DNA of 64,000 bases from Janthinobacterium lividum. GTDB lineage: Bacteria; Pseudomonadota; Gammaproteobacteria; Burkholderiales; Burkholderiaceae_D. Under the pieces are notes generated by a model that was not told the DNA's origin, ran no database searches, and saw only the letters and a list, made by a program, of their open reading frames with translations. The translations under genes and the position numbers were made by a program. Numbering within the stretch: the stretch's first letter is position 1; each line of letters starts with the position of its first letter. Below are positions 8,436 to 19,112 of the stretch, in pieces. The stretch lies in contig NZ_CP139976.1 of the NCBI RefSeq assembly GCF_034424625.1, positions 3,906,001-3,970,000 of the forward strand, read 5' to 3'.

Positions 8436-9830
8436 ATGATGTTGTTGAATACCCTGCTCGATGAATTGACTGGCCGAGGCAGCGGCACGGAAGATGAACG
8501 CTACGAACGCTATAAATGGCTGGAACAGCTGCGTTTCACCAACCCGCTGGCGGACGAAGGCGGCCCCATGGCCGGCATTCCGTACTACCAATGGTGCCGG
8601 CTGCCGCAGGCGCTGGTCGTGGCGGGCCAGCGCACGGATCTGCTGGTCGGCACCACGAGCGCCCTGTACCTGGTCTTCGAGGGCCGCCACGCGGCAGCCT
8701 TCGCGGCCGAACTGGGCCTGCAATACGACGCCAACAACCGCATCGACCGCCCCGGTGGCCTCGACGAGCTGCTCGACGCCTATGAAGAGCAGGCGGACGG
8801 CAGCTGGAACACCCTGCCGAATGAACCGCCAACGCCACCGCTGGCCGGCTGGGACGACGTGTACTTCCGCGTGCGCGACCTGAGCGACGGCAGGACCATC
8901 CAGAGCGTGACGACCATCGCCTACGAGAGCAGCCGCTTCCCTGGCTACACCCTGCTGGGCACGACCATGGTGGGCGTCGGCGCCATCATCCACGACGACG
9001 AAACGGCGCAGCATATGCAGCAAATCTTCGCCGACTGGGCCATCCAGCGCGATTGCGCCGCCACCTGCCCGGCTTCGTCCACGCCCTGGCCCCACACACC
9101 GCGCCAGGTGCCACCCTCCCCGTTCGACTTTAACCGCAACCTGGCTTACCTCGACGCCCTGCTGGCCGCCTATGTCCGCGCGCAGGCGCAGGCGGAAAAC
9201 GACGGTGGCGACGCGGCCTACTGGGCGTGCGCGGCCGCCAGCACGGCTTACCAGGTCTTCTCGCTGCGCTACACGGCAGGCTTGCCTTTGCCTGACGTGG
9301 AAACGGCGCTGGAAGCGGCCGTTGCCGCCTGCGAAACGGCGCGCGCGGCCCTGGCCGAGGCCTACGATGACGACGCCTTGCCCGCCTTTGATTTCGAACA
9401 ATTGACGGACTATGCGCGCACGCTGCAGCTGCTGGGCGCGACCCTGCTGTTCGGCCGCCACGACCTGGCCGCGCGCCTGACCGCCCTGCAAACGGCCTTC
9501 GATGGCGAAGATGGCGTGTACGAAGCGCTGTTGTCCGCCATCGATCCGCAGCGTCCCGCCGTCGACGAATGGTATTTCGCCGAGCCCTATTCGGCCCTGT
9601 ACGAGTGCCTGGACGCGGACGATCCCGCGCAGCAGCTCGAGCACCTGCGGCATTACCTGGCTACCTGGCATGGCGCGCTGGTGCGCGAAGACTGGTTCAA
9701 CGGCCATTTGCGCGCGCAGGGCCTGGGCGGCTATTACGGCCTGTGGGCCTTCGAGGCCGCCGCCGCGGCAAAGCAGCTGGGGCTCGATCGCGGCGCGCTG
9801 GCGCACTGGGTCATGCCGCCGGCGCCCTGA
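8436..9830 (+). CDS. PoNi-like (DUF1910/DUF1911) immunity-type protein with N-terminal extension
   Basis: 464 residues, cytoplasmic, no signal peptide. The C-terminal 250 residues are helical. Their end (HGALVREDWFNGHL, then GLWAFEAAAAAKQLG) resembles the DUF1911 half of PoNi proteins, which neutralise PoNe DNase toxins of polymorphic toxin systems. The first 200 residues are an extension I do not recognise. AGGA about 8 bases before ATG 8436 supports the start. It begins a three-gene run with no toxin, VgrG, Rhs or secretion gene beside it. The immunity role is inference from the C-terminal likeness. Confidence 0.6.
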   Translation: MMLLNTLLDELTGRGSGTEDERYERYKWLEQLRFTNPLADEGGPMAGIPYYQWCRLPQALVVAGQRTDLLVGTTSALYLVFEGRHAAAFAAELGLQYDANNRIDRPGGLDELLDAYEEQADGSWNTLPNEPPTPPLAGWDDVYFRVRDLSDGRTIQSVTTIAYESSRFPGYTLLGTTMVGVGAIIHDDETAQHMQQIFADWAIQRDCAATCPASSTPWPHTPRQVPPSPFDFNRNLAYLDALLAAYVRAQAQAENDGGDAAYWACAAASTAYQVFSLRYTAGLPLPDVETALEAAVAACETARAALAEAYDDDALPAFDFEQLTDYARTLQLLGATLLFGRHDLAARLTALQTAFDGEDGVYEALLSAIDPQRPAVDEWYFAEPYSALYECLDADDPAQQLEHLRHYLATWHGALVREDWFNGHLRAQGLGGYYGLWAFEAAAAAKQLGLDRGALAHWVMPPAP

Positions 9831-9856
9831 CCATCCAACATTTTTAACGAAGAGAC

Positions 9857-11857
9857 ATGATCAATACCGCAGCCCTGTTCAGCACCGCCTTTTTGCCCGG
9901 CCAGGCCGGTTTCGACACCGACGCCATCACGGGCCTGGCCGAATGGCGGCTGGACACGCCGATGCTGTTCAAGCTGCTCGTCGGCGCCGGCGCGCAAGCC
10001 ACCGCCTGGCCCATCTACGACGATGGCGAGGACTGCCCCTGCGTGCTGGCCGCGCCAATGGTCCAGGCGCAAGCCAGCTGGCAAGCCTTGTCCGCCCTGA
10101 TGGACAGGCCGCGCGACGCGGCCGCCATCGTCGCGCGCGGCGCCATCAGCGCCCTGCTGGCGGGCGGCCAGCCGTGGCTGATCCTCGATTGCGTGCAGCT
10201 GATCCCGCACGATATCGGCACGCCGGAATACGCGGCCGGGCTCGAGGGCCTGCGCGCCGAGGCGCAAGCCCTGCACCTTGCCCTGCAGCGTGGCGAGCGG
10301 GAAGCGCTGGCGCCCCTGCTGGCCGCCGGCGCCGCATCGCCCGCCACCGGCTACTGGTCGGCCACGGCCGTCGCGCAGCTGGCCGATGTCGAGGAACTCG
10401 CCGCGGACGAACTGCCTTTCCTGCAAGGACTGGAAGTGGTGGGATGGGAGGAAGACGTGCTGTGCCATGAAGTGAGCGCCGCCGGCGAACCGGACGTCAC
10501 CGGCCTGGTCACGCCCTATGGCCGCTGGATCGTGCCGCTGTCGCAGCGCTATGTCGACCTGGGCGTTTACTACGCGGACGATGGCTGGATCACCTTTGCC
10601 ACGGCGGATGCCCCCGATGCGCACGGCGTGCTGGACCTCAACGGCATGGTGCTGCTGCCGCCCGCCCCCGGCGCCCTGTATGTGATTACCCCCCATCTGT
10701 TGCAGCAGATCGATGCAGACGGCGCCAGCCGCCTGCTGCGCCTGCCCGATGGCGCGCTGCTCATCGACAGGGTCGACAACATGTGCTTGCGTGAAGACGG
10801 CTTGATCGACATCGAACGCCAGACAGACCAGACAGACGATGACGAGAAGCGCAATGTGCACGGCGTGGTCGACAAGACAGGCAAGGTCGTGGTGCCGACT
10901 GCCTATAGCTCCGTGCAGGATTTTGGCACGAAAAAGAAGATCGCCATCGTCAGCCAGCGCATCGCCGGGCGCTTCCTGTTTGGCCTGGTCAATAGCCAGG
11001 GCGAGCTGCTGGCGCCATGCCAGTATGAGGCCATCGACTGCGCCACCACCTCGTCGCCGCCCAAGCTGCGCAAGAACCTGATCTTCGCCATCGATGCGCA
11101 AGGCCTGGCCTGCATGCTGACACTGGATGGAAAACAGGTTTTCACGCCCCTGTATCCGCCCGCCCACCATTTGCGCGGCGTGGCCGTGCAAAGCGATTTT
11201 TTATATGTCGTCAAGGATGGCATGGCCTGGAGCATGGATTTCACGGGCCAGTTGCTGGAGCAGTTCGACACCGTGGAGAACTTCAAGGCAGCCATCACGG
11301 CGCAACTGAGCGAAGCCATGGGACTGAGCAAAAAGAAACCCGTCAGGCGACGCAGCTTTACGCCGGCACAGATCCTGGCCAAGGCCGACCGCGAGCAGTT
11401 GCGCGCCATGGCCGCCCTGCTCTTGCTGGGCGATGCGGAACTGGCCGCACGCTGCGTGGACATCACTTTGGAAGAGCTGGCGGAGGACGACCCCGAAGAA
11501 GCATACGAAGGCGACACGCCCGAAGCGGCGTGCTTCTTCCTGCTCTGGTCCACGGCCGCCGATGCGCTGGGCCACGGCACCACCCTGGACTGGAAAGCCG
11601 TCGACGAAGTGCCGCGCATCGGCCAGCATATCGAACTGCCCGCGCTACGGGACTTCCGCTGGACGGAGCGGGAAGATGGCGACGCCATGGCCGAAGGCCT
11701 GGCCGCCATCGCCGCCCACCTGGCGCCGCATCAGCTGCGCCTGGTGAACGTGCACGGCGGCGAAGACACGTATTACCTGGGCGTGGTGCGCACGGAGGAT
11801 GCGGAGGCGTTCAGCAAGCTGGCGCTGCAGGCGGCCTTGCGGCCCGTGCTGCTGTGA
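9857..11857 (+). CDS. WG-repeat-like protein of unknown function
   Basis: 666 residues without signal peptide or membrane segment. Between about residues 215 and 430 there are roughly five degenerate WG-type units, the clearest being GVVDKTGKVVVPTAY (about 336) and FGLVNSQGELLAPCQYE (about 374), which suggest a beta-propeller-like or solenoid binding surface. The N-terminal 200 residues and the acidic C-terminal 200 residues are not recognised. GAAGAGAC precedes ATG 9857. It is 26 bases after the PoNi-like gene and 45 before the 104-residue gene on the same strand. WG-repeat proteins are often found among toxin/immunity genes; the role here is inferred from context only. Confidence 0.65.
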   Translation: MINTAALFSTAFLPGQAGFDTDAITGLAEWRLDTPMLFKLLVGAGAQATAWPIYDDGEDCPCVLAAPMVQAQASWQALSALMDRPRDAAAIVARGAISALLAGGQPWLILDCVQLIPHDIGTPEYAAGLEGLRAEAQALHLALQRGEREALAPLLAAGAASPATGYWSATAVAQLADVEELAADELPFLQGLEVVGWEEDVLCHEVSAAGEPDVTGLVTPYGRWIVPLSQRYVDLGVYYADDGWITFATADAPDAHGVLDLNGMVLLPPAPGALYVITPHLLQQIDADGASRLLRLPDGALLIDRVDNMCLREDGLIDIERQTDQTDDDEKRNVHGVVDKTGKVVVPTAYSSVQDFGTKKKIAIVSQRIAGRFLFGLVNSQGELLAPCQYEAIDCATTSSPPKLRKNLIFAIDAQGLACMLTLDGKQVFTPLYPPAHHLRGVAVQSDFLYVVKDGMAWSMDFTGQLLEQFDTVENFKAAITAQLSEAMGLSKKKPVRRRSFTPAQILAKADREQLRAMAALLLLGDAELAARCVDITLEELAEDDPEEAYEGDTPEAACFFLLWSTAADALGHGTTLDWKAVDEVPRIGQHIELPALRDFRWTEREDGDAMAEGLAAIAAHLAPHQLRLVNVHGGEDTYYLGVVRTEDAEAFSKLALQAALRPVLL

Positions 11858-11902
11858 GTTTTCGGCCCCCGCTGCGCCACGCCACATCAATACAAGGAAT
11901 CC

Positions 11903-12217
11903 ATGCACGCGAAAAAATTCATCGATAATATCGTCGCATCCAATGCGTCGCTGCTGGCGCTGTATGCGCAGGGGCGACTGGGACAGACCAGTCTTGGCGC
12001 CATGCTCGACGAACTGGCATTGGCAGATGGCCAGCGCGAACAAATCCTGGCCTTGATCAAGCTGGCGCTCGATGACGCCACGTACCAGCTGGTGTGCGGC
12101 ATCGAGGGCAGCGCCTCACTCGGCGACAGCCAGCAGGATTACACGCTGCTCGACGAAGAGGGCAATACGCTGACAGGCGCGCTCGATGCGCTGCTGTACG
12201 ACCGGCTGGGCACCTGA
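11903..12217 (+). CDS. small acidic hypothetical protein (104 aa)
   Basis: Not recognised. It is a compact, soluble, mostly helical acidic protein. The C-terminal half contains a distinctive QLVCGIEGSASLGDSQQDY segment followed by LLDEEGNTLTG. AAGGAATCC directly before the ATG supports the start. It is the last of the three-gene run that begins with the PoNi-like gene, and its size and acidity suit an immunity protein or chaperone, but no family motif supports that firmly. Its stop lies 7 bases before the stop of the convergent membrane protein gene. Confidence 0.7.
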   Translation: MHAKKFIDNIVASNASLLALYAQGRLGQTSLGAMLDELALADGQREQILALIKLALDDATYQLVCGIEGSASLGDSQQDYTLLDEEGNTLTGALDALLYDRLGT

Positions 12218-12224
12218 TCGCCCG

Positions 12225-13547
12225 TCAGGCGCAGCGCACTTCGCCGAAATGCTGCGCCAGGGTCAGGCCCAGCCCCTGCTCCACGGCGTTTTCCACCTGC
12301 GCCGCCAGGGCGGCTGCATCGATGGCCGCCTGGATATCGCGTTCATTGGTGGAACCGGCCGGATAGCCGGAGTTCACGCGCATGCCGCCGAAGACGAACA
12401 GCCGGTAGACGTCGGCCAGGCTGATGCGGTTGACATTGCCCAGCAAGACCCAGTGGTCGGAACTGTCGGCCACGCGCTTGCCCCACTGTACCCGCACGGC
12501 GCCTTCCACGTTGACTCTTCCCACCCAGCCCTGCTGCACCATCTTGTCGAGCAGGGTTTCCATTTCCTCGAAGCCCAGGCGCGTGCTGCGGCGGATCTCG
12601 GCCGCGCCCACCAGGGCCGAATCGGCGCAGTGGCAAGCCTGGTGCAGCACTTTCAAAATGGCGACAGCATCGACGAATTCGCTGCCCGGCACCGCTTCGT
12701 ACCACCAGCGCTCATATTTCACGACGGGCAAGGCAGCCACCAGCAAGGCTCCCACGAGGGTGATCATCCAGCTCAGGTATATCCACACGAGGAACAGCGG
12801 CAAGGCGGCCAGTGCGCCGTAGATGCGTGAATAGGTGGGGAATTCCTGGATGAATTCGCCGAAGCCCCGCTTGGCCACCTCGAACGCCAGCGCCGCCAGC
12901 AGGCCGCCCCAGGCCGCGTCGCGCCAGTCCACGTCGCGGTTCGGCACGGCGATGTAGAGCAGGGTAAACGCCAGCATGGTCAGGCCGATCGACACCAGGG
13001 TATAGAACACGGTGCCGAGGAACGGCACGGCGCCCACCACGCCGCTGGTGGCGATGAAGACGCGCGAGGTCACCGTCAGCGACACGCCCACCAGCAAAGG
13101 CCCCAGGGTAACGATGGCCCAGTAGACCAGCAGGCGCTTGGTCCAGCGGCGCTCCTGGCGCACGCGCCAGATGCGGTTGAAGACGCGCTCGATCAAGCCC
13201 ATCATGCCCACCGACGTGACAATCAGGGCACCGGCGCCGATGGCCGACAGGCGCGTGGCCTTCGAGGCGAACGTCGTCAGGTAGCCGAGGATGGTGTTCG
13301 ATATGCCCTTGGGCATCACGCTTTGCACGAAATAATCTTCCAGCGCGTGGCGGAAGGTATTGAACAGGGGGAAAGTGGTGAAGATCGCCAGGGCCAGGGT
13401 GAGCAGCGGCACCAGCGCGAACACGGTGGCAAACGTCAGGCTGCCAGCCACTTGCGGCAGGCTTTCTTCGCGCACGCGGCGGCGCGCGAACTGCAGCAGG
13501 TCGCGCGTTTCGGACCACGTCAGGCCGCGCACGACGGCGAGCCCCAT
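12225..13547 (-). CDS. YihY/UPF0761 family inner-membrane protein
   Basis: Polytopic inner-membrane protein of the YihY (formerly RNase BN) family, role unknown. Six or so hydrophobic helices occupy the first 290 residues, with the family phrases PQVAGSLTFATVFALVP, RIWRVRQ and YSRIYGALAALPLFLVWIYLSW. About 150 cytoplasmic residues follow, including a winged-helix-like part. I take ATG 13547 (440 residues) because the 18 codons from an earlier ATG at 13601 are AT-rich and look like promoter DNA; neither start has a good ribosome site. It is convergent with the 104-residue gene and divergent from wrbA. Confidence 0.85.
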   Translation of the reverse strand: MGLAVVRGLTWSETRDLLQFARRRVREESLPQVAGSLTFATVFALVPLLTLALAIFTTFPLFNTFRHALEDYFVQSVMPKGISNTILGYLTTFASKATRLSAIGAGALIVTSVGMMGLIERVFNRIWRVRQERRWTKRLLVYWAIVTLGPLLVGVSLTVTSRVFIATSGVVGAVPFLGTVFYTLVSIGLTMLAFTLLYIAVPNRDVDWRDAAWGGLLAALAFEVAKRGFGEFIQEFPTYSRIYGALAALPLFLVWIYLSWMITLVGALLVAALPVVKYERWWYEAVPGSEFVDAVAILKVLHQACHCADSALVGAAEIRRSTRLGFEEMETLLDKMVQQGWVGRVNVEGAVRVQWGKRVADSSDHWVLLGNVNRISLADVYRLFVFGGMRVNSGYPAGSTNERDIQAAIDAAALAAQVENAVEQGLGLTLAQHFGEVRCA

Positions 13548-13626
13548 GCTCAAGGTGCGCCACAGGTATTGGAAGATGGGGAATATATATTTTGAAAACA
13601 TGTGCTAAATCAGAACGGCGCCATGA

Positions 13627-14683
<1,057 letters not shown>

Positions 14684-14687
<4 letters not shown>

Positions 14688-16114
14688 GCGACAAGCCCAT
14701 GACTGACCAAGCCGACTTCCTCGCCGCCTGCCGCAACCTGCTGGGCGACACCTACGTCCTCACCCAGGACGCCGACACGGCGCCCTTCCTCACCGACTGG
14801 CGCGACAGGTTTACCGGCAAGGCCCTGGCCGTGCTGCGCCCCGCCACGGTGGAGCAAGTGGCCGGCGTGCTGCGCGCCTGCGCGCAATGGCAGGTTCCCG
14901 TCGTGCCGCAAGGCGGCAACACGGGCCTGGTACTGGGCAGCATACCCGATGCGGCCGGCACGGCCGTCGTGCTGTCGCTGGCGCGCCTGAACAGCATCCG
15001 CGCGCTCGATCCCGTCAACCGCACCATTACGGTGGACGCGGGCTGCATTTTGCAAACCATCCAGGAAGCGGCCAGCGCCGCCGGCTGCCTGTTCCCCCTG
15101 TCGCTGGCGGCCGAGGGCAGTTGCACCATCGGCGGCAACCTGGCGACGAATGCGGGCGGCACGGCCGTGCTGCGTTACGGCAATACGCGCGAGCTGTGCC
15201 TGGGTCTGGAAGTGGTCACGCCGCAGGGCGAAGTCTGGAGCGGCTTGCGCGGTTTGCGCAAGGACAATACCGGCTACGATTTGCGCGACCTGTACATCGG
15301 CGCCGAGGGTACTTTGGGCGTGATCACCGGCGCGGTCATGAAGTTGTATCCGCAGCCGAAAGCCTGCATCACGGCGCTGGCCGCCATGCCCTCGCCCGCC
15401 CATGCGCTGCGCCTGCTCTCGCTGATGCAGGACCATTGCGGCGCCAGCCTGACGGGTTTTGAATTGATGTCGCAGTATTGTTTGCAGCTGGTGGCGGAGC
15501 AGTTCCCGCAGCTGCCGCGCCCATTCGCCGAGGCCCACGGCCAGTATGTGCTGCTCGAACTGTCCAGCAGCCAGTCCGAGGCGCACGCCGTGGAATTGCT
15601 GGAAGCGAGCATCGGCGCAGCCCTGGAAAACGAGTTGATCGCCGACGCCGTCGTCGCCAGTTCCGTGGCGCAGTCCGAAGGACTGTGGCAGCTGCGCGAA
15701 CACATCCCGCTGGCGCAGGCGCAGGCAGGCAAGAACATCAAGCACGATATCTCGCTGCCGATTTCCCGCATCGCCGATTTCATCGGCATCACGGATGCAG
15801 CGCTGCAAAGCGCTTTCCCCGGCTGCCAGCTCGTGTGCTTCGGCCACCTGGGCGACGGCAACCTGCATTACAACGTGGCGCCGCCAGCCGGCATGACGGA
15901 CCAGGATTTCCTGTCCAACCAGGATGCCATCAACCGCATCGTGCACGACCAGGTGCACGGCTTTGGCGGCTCGATTTCGGCCGAACACGGCATCGGCGCC
16001 CTGAAAAAGGACGACCTGGCCCGCTACAAGTCGCCGCTGGAACTGCAGCTGATGCGCGCCGTGAAGCAGGCGCTGGACCCGCAGAACATCATGAACCCCG
16101 GGAAGATATTGTGA
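14684..16114 (+). CDS. FAD-binding oxidase, D-2-hydroxyacid dehydrogenase type
   Basis: 476-residue flavoprotein with an N-terminal PCMH-type FAD domain (PQGGNTGLVLGS at about 75; IGGNLATNAGG at about 150) and a C-terminal FAD-oxidase domain with HLGDGNLHYN and SAEHGIGALKKD, the metal and substrate-binding motifs of the D-lactate/glycolate/2-hydroxyglutarate dehydrogenase group. The likely reaction is oxidation of a D-2-hydroxyacid with electrons passed to a quinone or electron-transfer protein. The exact substrate cannot be read. Single-subunit size argues against a GlcD of the glycolate oxidase complex, and no GlcE/F is nearby. It overlaps both neighbours by four bases. Confidence 0.9.
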
Positions 16115-16533
16115 AGCCGTCGCGCATCCTGCTGGTAGCCTTGCTGGCCGGTTCCGCCAGCGCGCAGGACGTCTACAAATGCGTGCAGGATGGCCAGACC
16201 AGCTACAGCGCCACGCCGTGCACGGCCGGCCAGCTGCAGATACTGGAAGTCCCCTCGCCCCCGCCTGCCGTCGACAAGGGCGCGGCCACGCGTCAGGAGC
16301 GGGTGGCCAGCCAGATGGAAGCGGCGCGCAAGCAGCGCGAGAAGCTGGAAGACCAGGCCCGTGAGCGGGCCGCCAAACAGAAGGACATGCACGAGAAGCA
16401 TTGCGCCCAGCTGCGACTGGATCAGAAATGGGCGGCGCAGGACGCCGTCGGCGCCGGCGACAAGAACCGCGATGCGGCGCAACTGAAAGCACGGCGCGCC
16501 GGCGAACGCCTGGCCGTCGAATGCCTGCATTGA
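16111..16533 (+). CDS. DUF4124 periplasmic protein, GTG start
   Basis: The start is GTG 16111-16113, overlapping the TGA of the oxidase gene. The 140-residue product begins with a short basic end and hydrophobic core closing in GSASAQD, a signal peptide, then the DUF4124 core VYKCVQDGQTSYSATPC with its two cysteines. A long charged coiled-coil segment follows (about residues 55-110, rich in A, E, K, Q and R). DUF4124 proteins are small envelope proteins of unknown function. The stop lies inside the start region of the FtsX permease gene. A longer frame reading in from upstream is only a shadow of the oxidase gene. Confidence 0.85.
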   Translation: MKPSRILLVALLAGSASAQDVYKCVQDGQTSYSATPCTAGQLQILEVPSPPPAVDKGAATRQERVASQMEAARKQREKLEDQARERAAKQKDMHEKHCAQLRLDQKWAAQDAVGAGDKNRDAAQLKARRAGERLAVECLH

Positions 16534-19112
16534 TTGCGCCGCTGGCCAGCCCGGCGACGACGCGCCTGCTGTCGCGCTGGCTGCTGCTGGGCGAATGGCG
16601 CGCGCATCCCGTGCGCGCCCTCGTCGCCATCCTCGCCATCGCCATCGGCGTGTCACTGGGCTTTGCCATCCATCTGATCAATGCGGCCGCCTTCAATGAA
16701 TTTTCCACGGCCGTCAAAAGCCTGTCCGGCCAGGCCGACGTGCAGGTGGCCGGGCGCGAAGCGCTGTTCGACGAAGCCATCTACCCGTGGCTGGCGCAGC
16801 GCGACGGCGTGGCCGTGGCTTCGCCCGTGCTGGAGCTGCAGGCTACGGTGGCCGGCAAGAAGGACGGCGGCCCGCTGCATGTCCTGGCGCTCGACGTCTT
16901 CCGCGCCGGCTTCATCTCGCCCGACCTGATCGGCGCGCCGGCCGAAGGCCAGCCATTCGACACCCTGGCCGACGACGCCCTGTTCTTATCGCCGGCCGCC
17001 CTGCGCTGGCTCAATGTGGCCGAAGGCGGACAGGTCGCCCTGCAATCGGGCACGGGCACGGTATCCCTGCGCGTGGCCGGTTCGCTGCAGCGGGCGCGCG
17101 CCGGCCAGCGCATCGCCGTGATGGATATCGGCGCGGCGCAGTGGCGCTTCGAAAAAACTGGCAAGCTGTCGCGCATCGATTTGAAACTGCGCCAGGGCGT
17201 GAACCGCGACGCCTTCCAGGCGGCTCTTTCCCGCGCGCTGGAAGCGCAATACCCGGGGCGTTTCCAGGTAGGCCAGCCCAATGACGAAAACCAGAATAGC
17301 CGCAACAATAACCTCAGCCGCGCCTACCGGGTCAACCTGACGGTGCTGGCCCTCGTCGCCCTGTTTACGGGTGCGTTTCTCGTGTTTTCCACGCAGGCCC
17401 TGTCCGTCATCCGCCGCCGCGGCCAGTTTGCGCTGCTGCGCGTGCTGGGCATGGAACGGGGCCAGCTGCTGCGCCAGGTGCTGCTGGAGGGCGCCAGCCT
17501 CGGTATCGTCGGTGCTGCGCTGGGCATCGCCGGCGGCTATGCCATGGCGGCCGTGGCCCTGCGCTTCTTCGGCGGCGACCTGGGCGCCGGCTATTTCGCG
17601 GGCGTGCAGCCGCAGGTGCAGTTCACGCCCGTCGCCGCCTTCGTCTATTTCGCCCTGGGTCTCGGTGTCGCCTTGCTGGGCTGCGCCGCGCCCGCGCTGG
17701 AAGCGGCGCGCGCGGCCCCCGCCATCGCCCTGAAATCGGGCAGCGAGGAAGTCGTGACGACGCGCCTGGCGAAAACCTGGCCCGCGCTGGCATGCCTGTT
17801 GCTGGCCGGCGCCTTGACGTTCTTGCCGCCCGTGTTCGAGCTGCCCCTGTTCGGTTATCTGTCCATCGCGCTGCTGCTGATCGGCGCCATCGCCCTGATG
17901 CCGCAGCTGGCGGCCGTCGTCTTCCGCTTCCTGCAGCGCGTCTGGCTGCGCACGGAGACCAGCCTGCATGCGCCCGTGCGCAGCCTGACCCTGGCCCGCC
18001 TGGCGAACGCCTCGGGCCAGGCCGGCATCGCCCTCGGCGGCGTGCTGTCGAGTTTTAGCCTGATGGTGGCGATGGCCATCATGGTGTCGAGTTTCCGCGT
18101 TTCCGTCGACGACTGGCTGCTGCAGATCTTGCCGGCCGACGTGTATGCGCGCACGGCCGCCAGCGGCGGAACGGCCGGCCTGAATCCGCGCGAGCAGGCC
18201 AGCATCACCGCCCTGCCCGAGGTGGCCAGGGTGGACTTCCAGCGCGTGCGCTCGCTGTCGCTGGCGCCCGACCGCCCGAATGTGGCGCTGCTGGCGCGTC
18301 CCGTCAATCTGGCCGATCCGGGCAAGAGCATGGTGCTGGTGGGCGACACCTTGCCCGTACCGGCAGGCGCGAAACCAGTCTGGCTGTCCGAAGCGGCGGC
18401 CGACCTGTATAACGTCAAGCCTGGCCAGCACATAGCCCTGCCGCTGGCGGGCGGCTTGCACACCTTCTTTGTCGCCGGCATCTGGCGCGACTATGCGCGC
18501 TCTTCCGGCGCCATCCAGATGCCGCTGGACGACTACCGCGCGCTGACGGGCGACCTCGATGTCAGCGATGCGGCCCTGTGGCTGGCCAAGGACGCCACCG
18601 GCGACGCGCTGCAACAGCGCCTGAAAAACCTGCCCTTTGGCGCCAGCCTGGAAGTGTCGAATCCTTCGGCCATCCGCGCCCTGAGCCTGCAGATCTTCGA
18701 CCGCAGCTTCGCCGTCACGTATTTATTGGAAGCCATCGCCATCGTCATCGGCCTGTTTGGCGTGGCCGCCACGTTTTCCGCGCAGACCCTGGCGCGCGCG
18801 CGCGAATTCGGCATGCTGCGCCACGTGGGCGTGACGCGCGGGCAAATCTTGTCCATCCTGGCGCTGGAAGGCGGCGCGCTGACGGCGCTGGGCATCGCCA
18901 CCGGTTTCATCCTCGGACTGTTGATCAGCTTTGTGCTGGTCTTCATCGTCAATCCGCAATCGTTCCACTGGACCATGCAGCTGCACCTGCCGTGGCCCTT
19001 GATCGCCACCGTGGCCGGCGCCCTGCTGACGGCAGCCGCCGCCACGGCGCTGATCGCGGGTCGTCAGGCGCTGTCCGCAGGACCCATCCGCGCCGTCAGG
19101 GAGGACTGGTAA
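16521..19112 (+). CDS. FtsX-family ABC transporter permease (AttF/G-like)
   Basis: 863-residue inner-membrane permease. One N-terminal helix (about residues 30-55) is followed by a MacB-type periplasmic domain, a three-helix FtsX core near residues 265-410 with a fourth helix after, a second periplasmic region, and a final FtsX core at about 730-855. This double-FtsX plan belongs to permeases that work with a separate ATPase in lipoprotein or peptide export or resistance. The start ATG 16521 overlaps the DUF4124 stop. The next gene overlaps at TAATG and encodes an AttH-like lipocalin, as in att-type operons. No ATPase gene for it is adjacent, which is odd. Confidence 0.88.
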   Translation: MPALIAPLASPATTRLLSRWLLLGEWRAHPVRALVAILAIAIGVSLGFAIHLINAAAFNEFSTAVKSLSGQADVQVAGREALFDEAIYPWLAQRDGVAVASPVLELQATVAGKKDGGPLHVLALDVFRAGFISPDLIGAPAEGQPFDTLADDALFLSPAALRWLNVAEGGQVALQSGTGTVSLRVAGSLQRARAGQRIAVMDIGAAQWRFEKTGKLSRIDLKLRQGVNRDAFQAALSRALEAQYPGRFQVGQPNDENQNSRNNNLSRAYRVNLTVLALVALFTGAFLVFSTQALSVIRRRGQFALLRVLGMERGQLLRQVLLEGASLGIVGAALGIAGGYAMAAVALRFFGGDLGAGYFAGVQPQVQFTPVAAFVYFALGLGVALLGCAAPALEAARAAPAIALKSGSEEVVTTRLAKTWPALACLLLAGALTFLPPVFELPLFGYLSIALLLIGAIALMPQLAAVVFRFLQRVWLRTETSLHAPVRSLTLARLANASGQAGIALGGVLSSFSLMVAMAIMVSSFRVSVDDWLLQILPADVYARTAASGGTAGLNPREQASITALPEVARVDFQRVRSLSLAPDRPNVALLARPVNLADPGKSMVLVGDTLPVPAGAKPVWLSEAAADLYNVKPGQHIALPLAGGLHTFFVAGIWRDYARSSGAIQMPLDDYRALTGDLDVSDAALWLAKDATGDALQQRLKNLPFGASLEVSNPSAIRALSLQIFDRSFAVTYLLEAIAIVIGLFGVAATFSAQTLARAREFGMLRHVGVTRGQILSILALEGGALTALGIATGFILGLLISFVLVFIVNPQSFHWTMQLHLPWPLIATVAGALLTAAAATALIAGRQALSAGPIRAVREDW

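Noticed and set aside
15478..16533. Long plus-strand frame that reads into the DUF4124 gene
   Set aside because: Only the last 140 codons, from GTG 16111, have a signal peptide and domain; the front is a shadow of the FAD oxidase gene in another frame.
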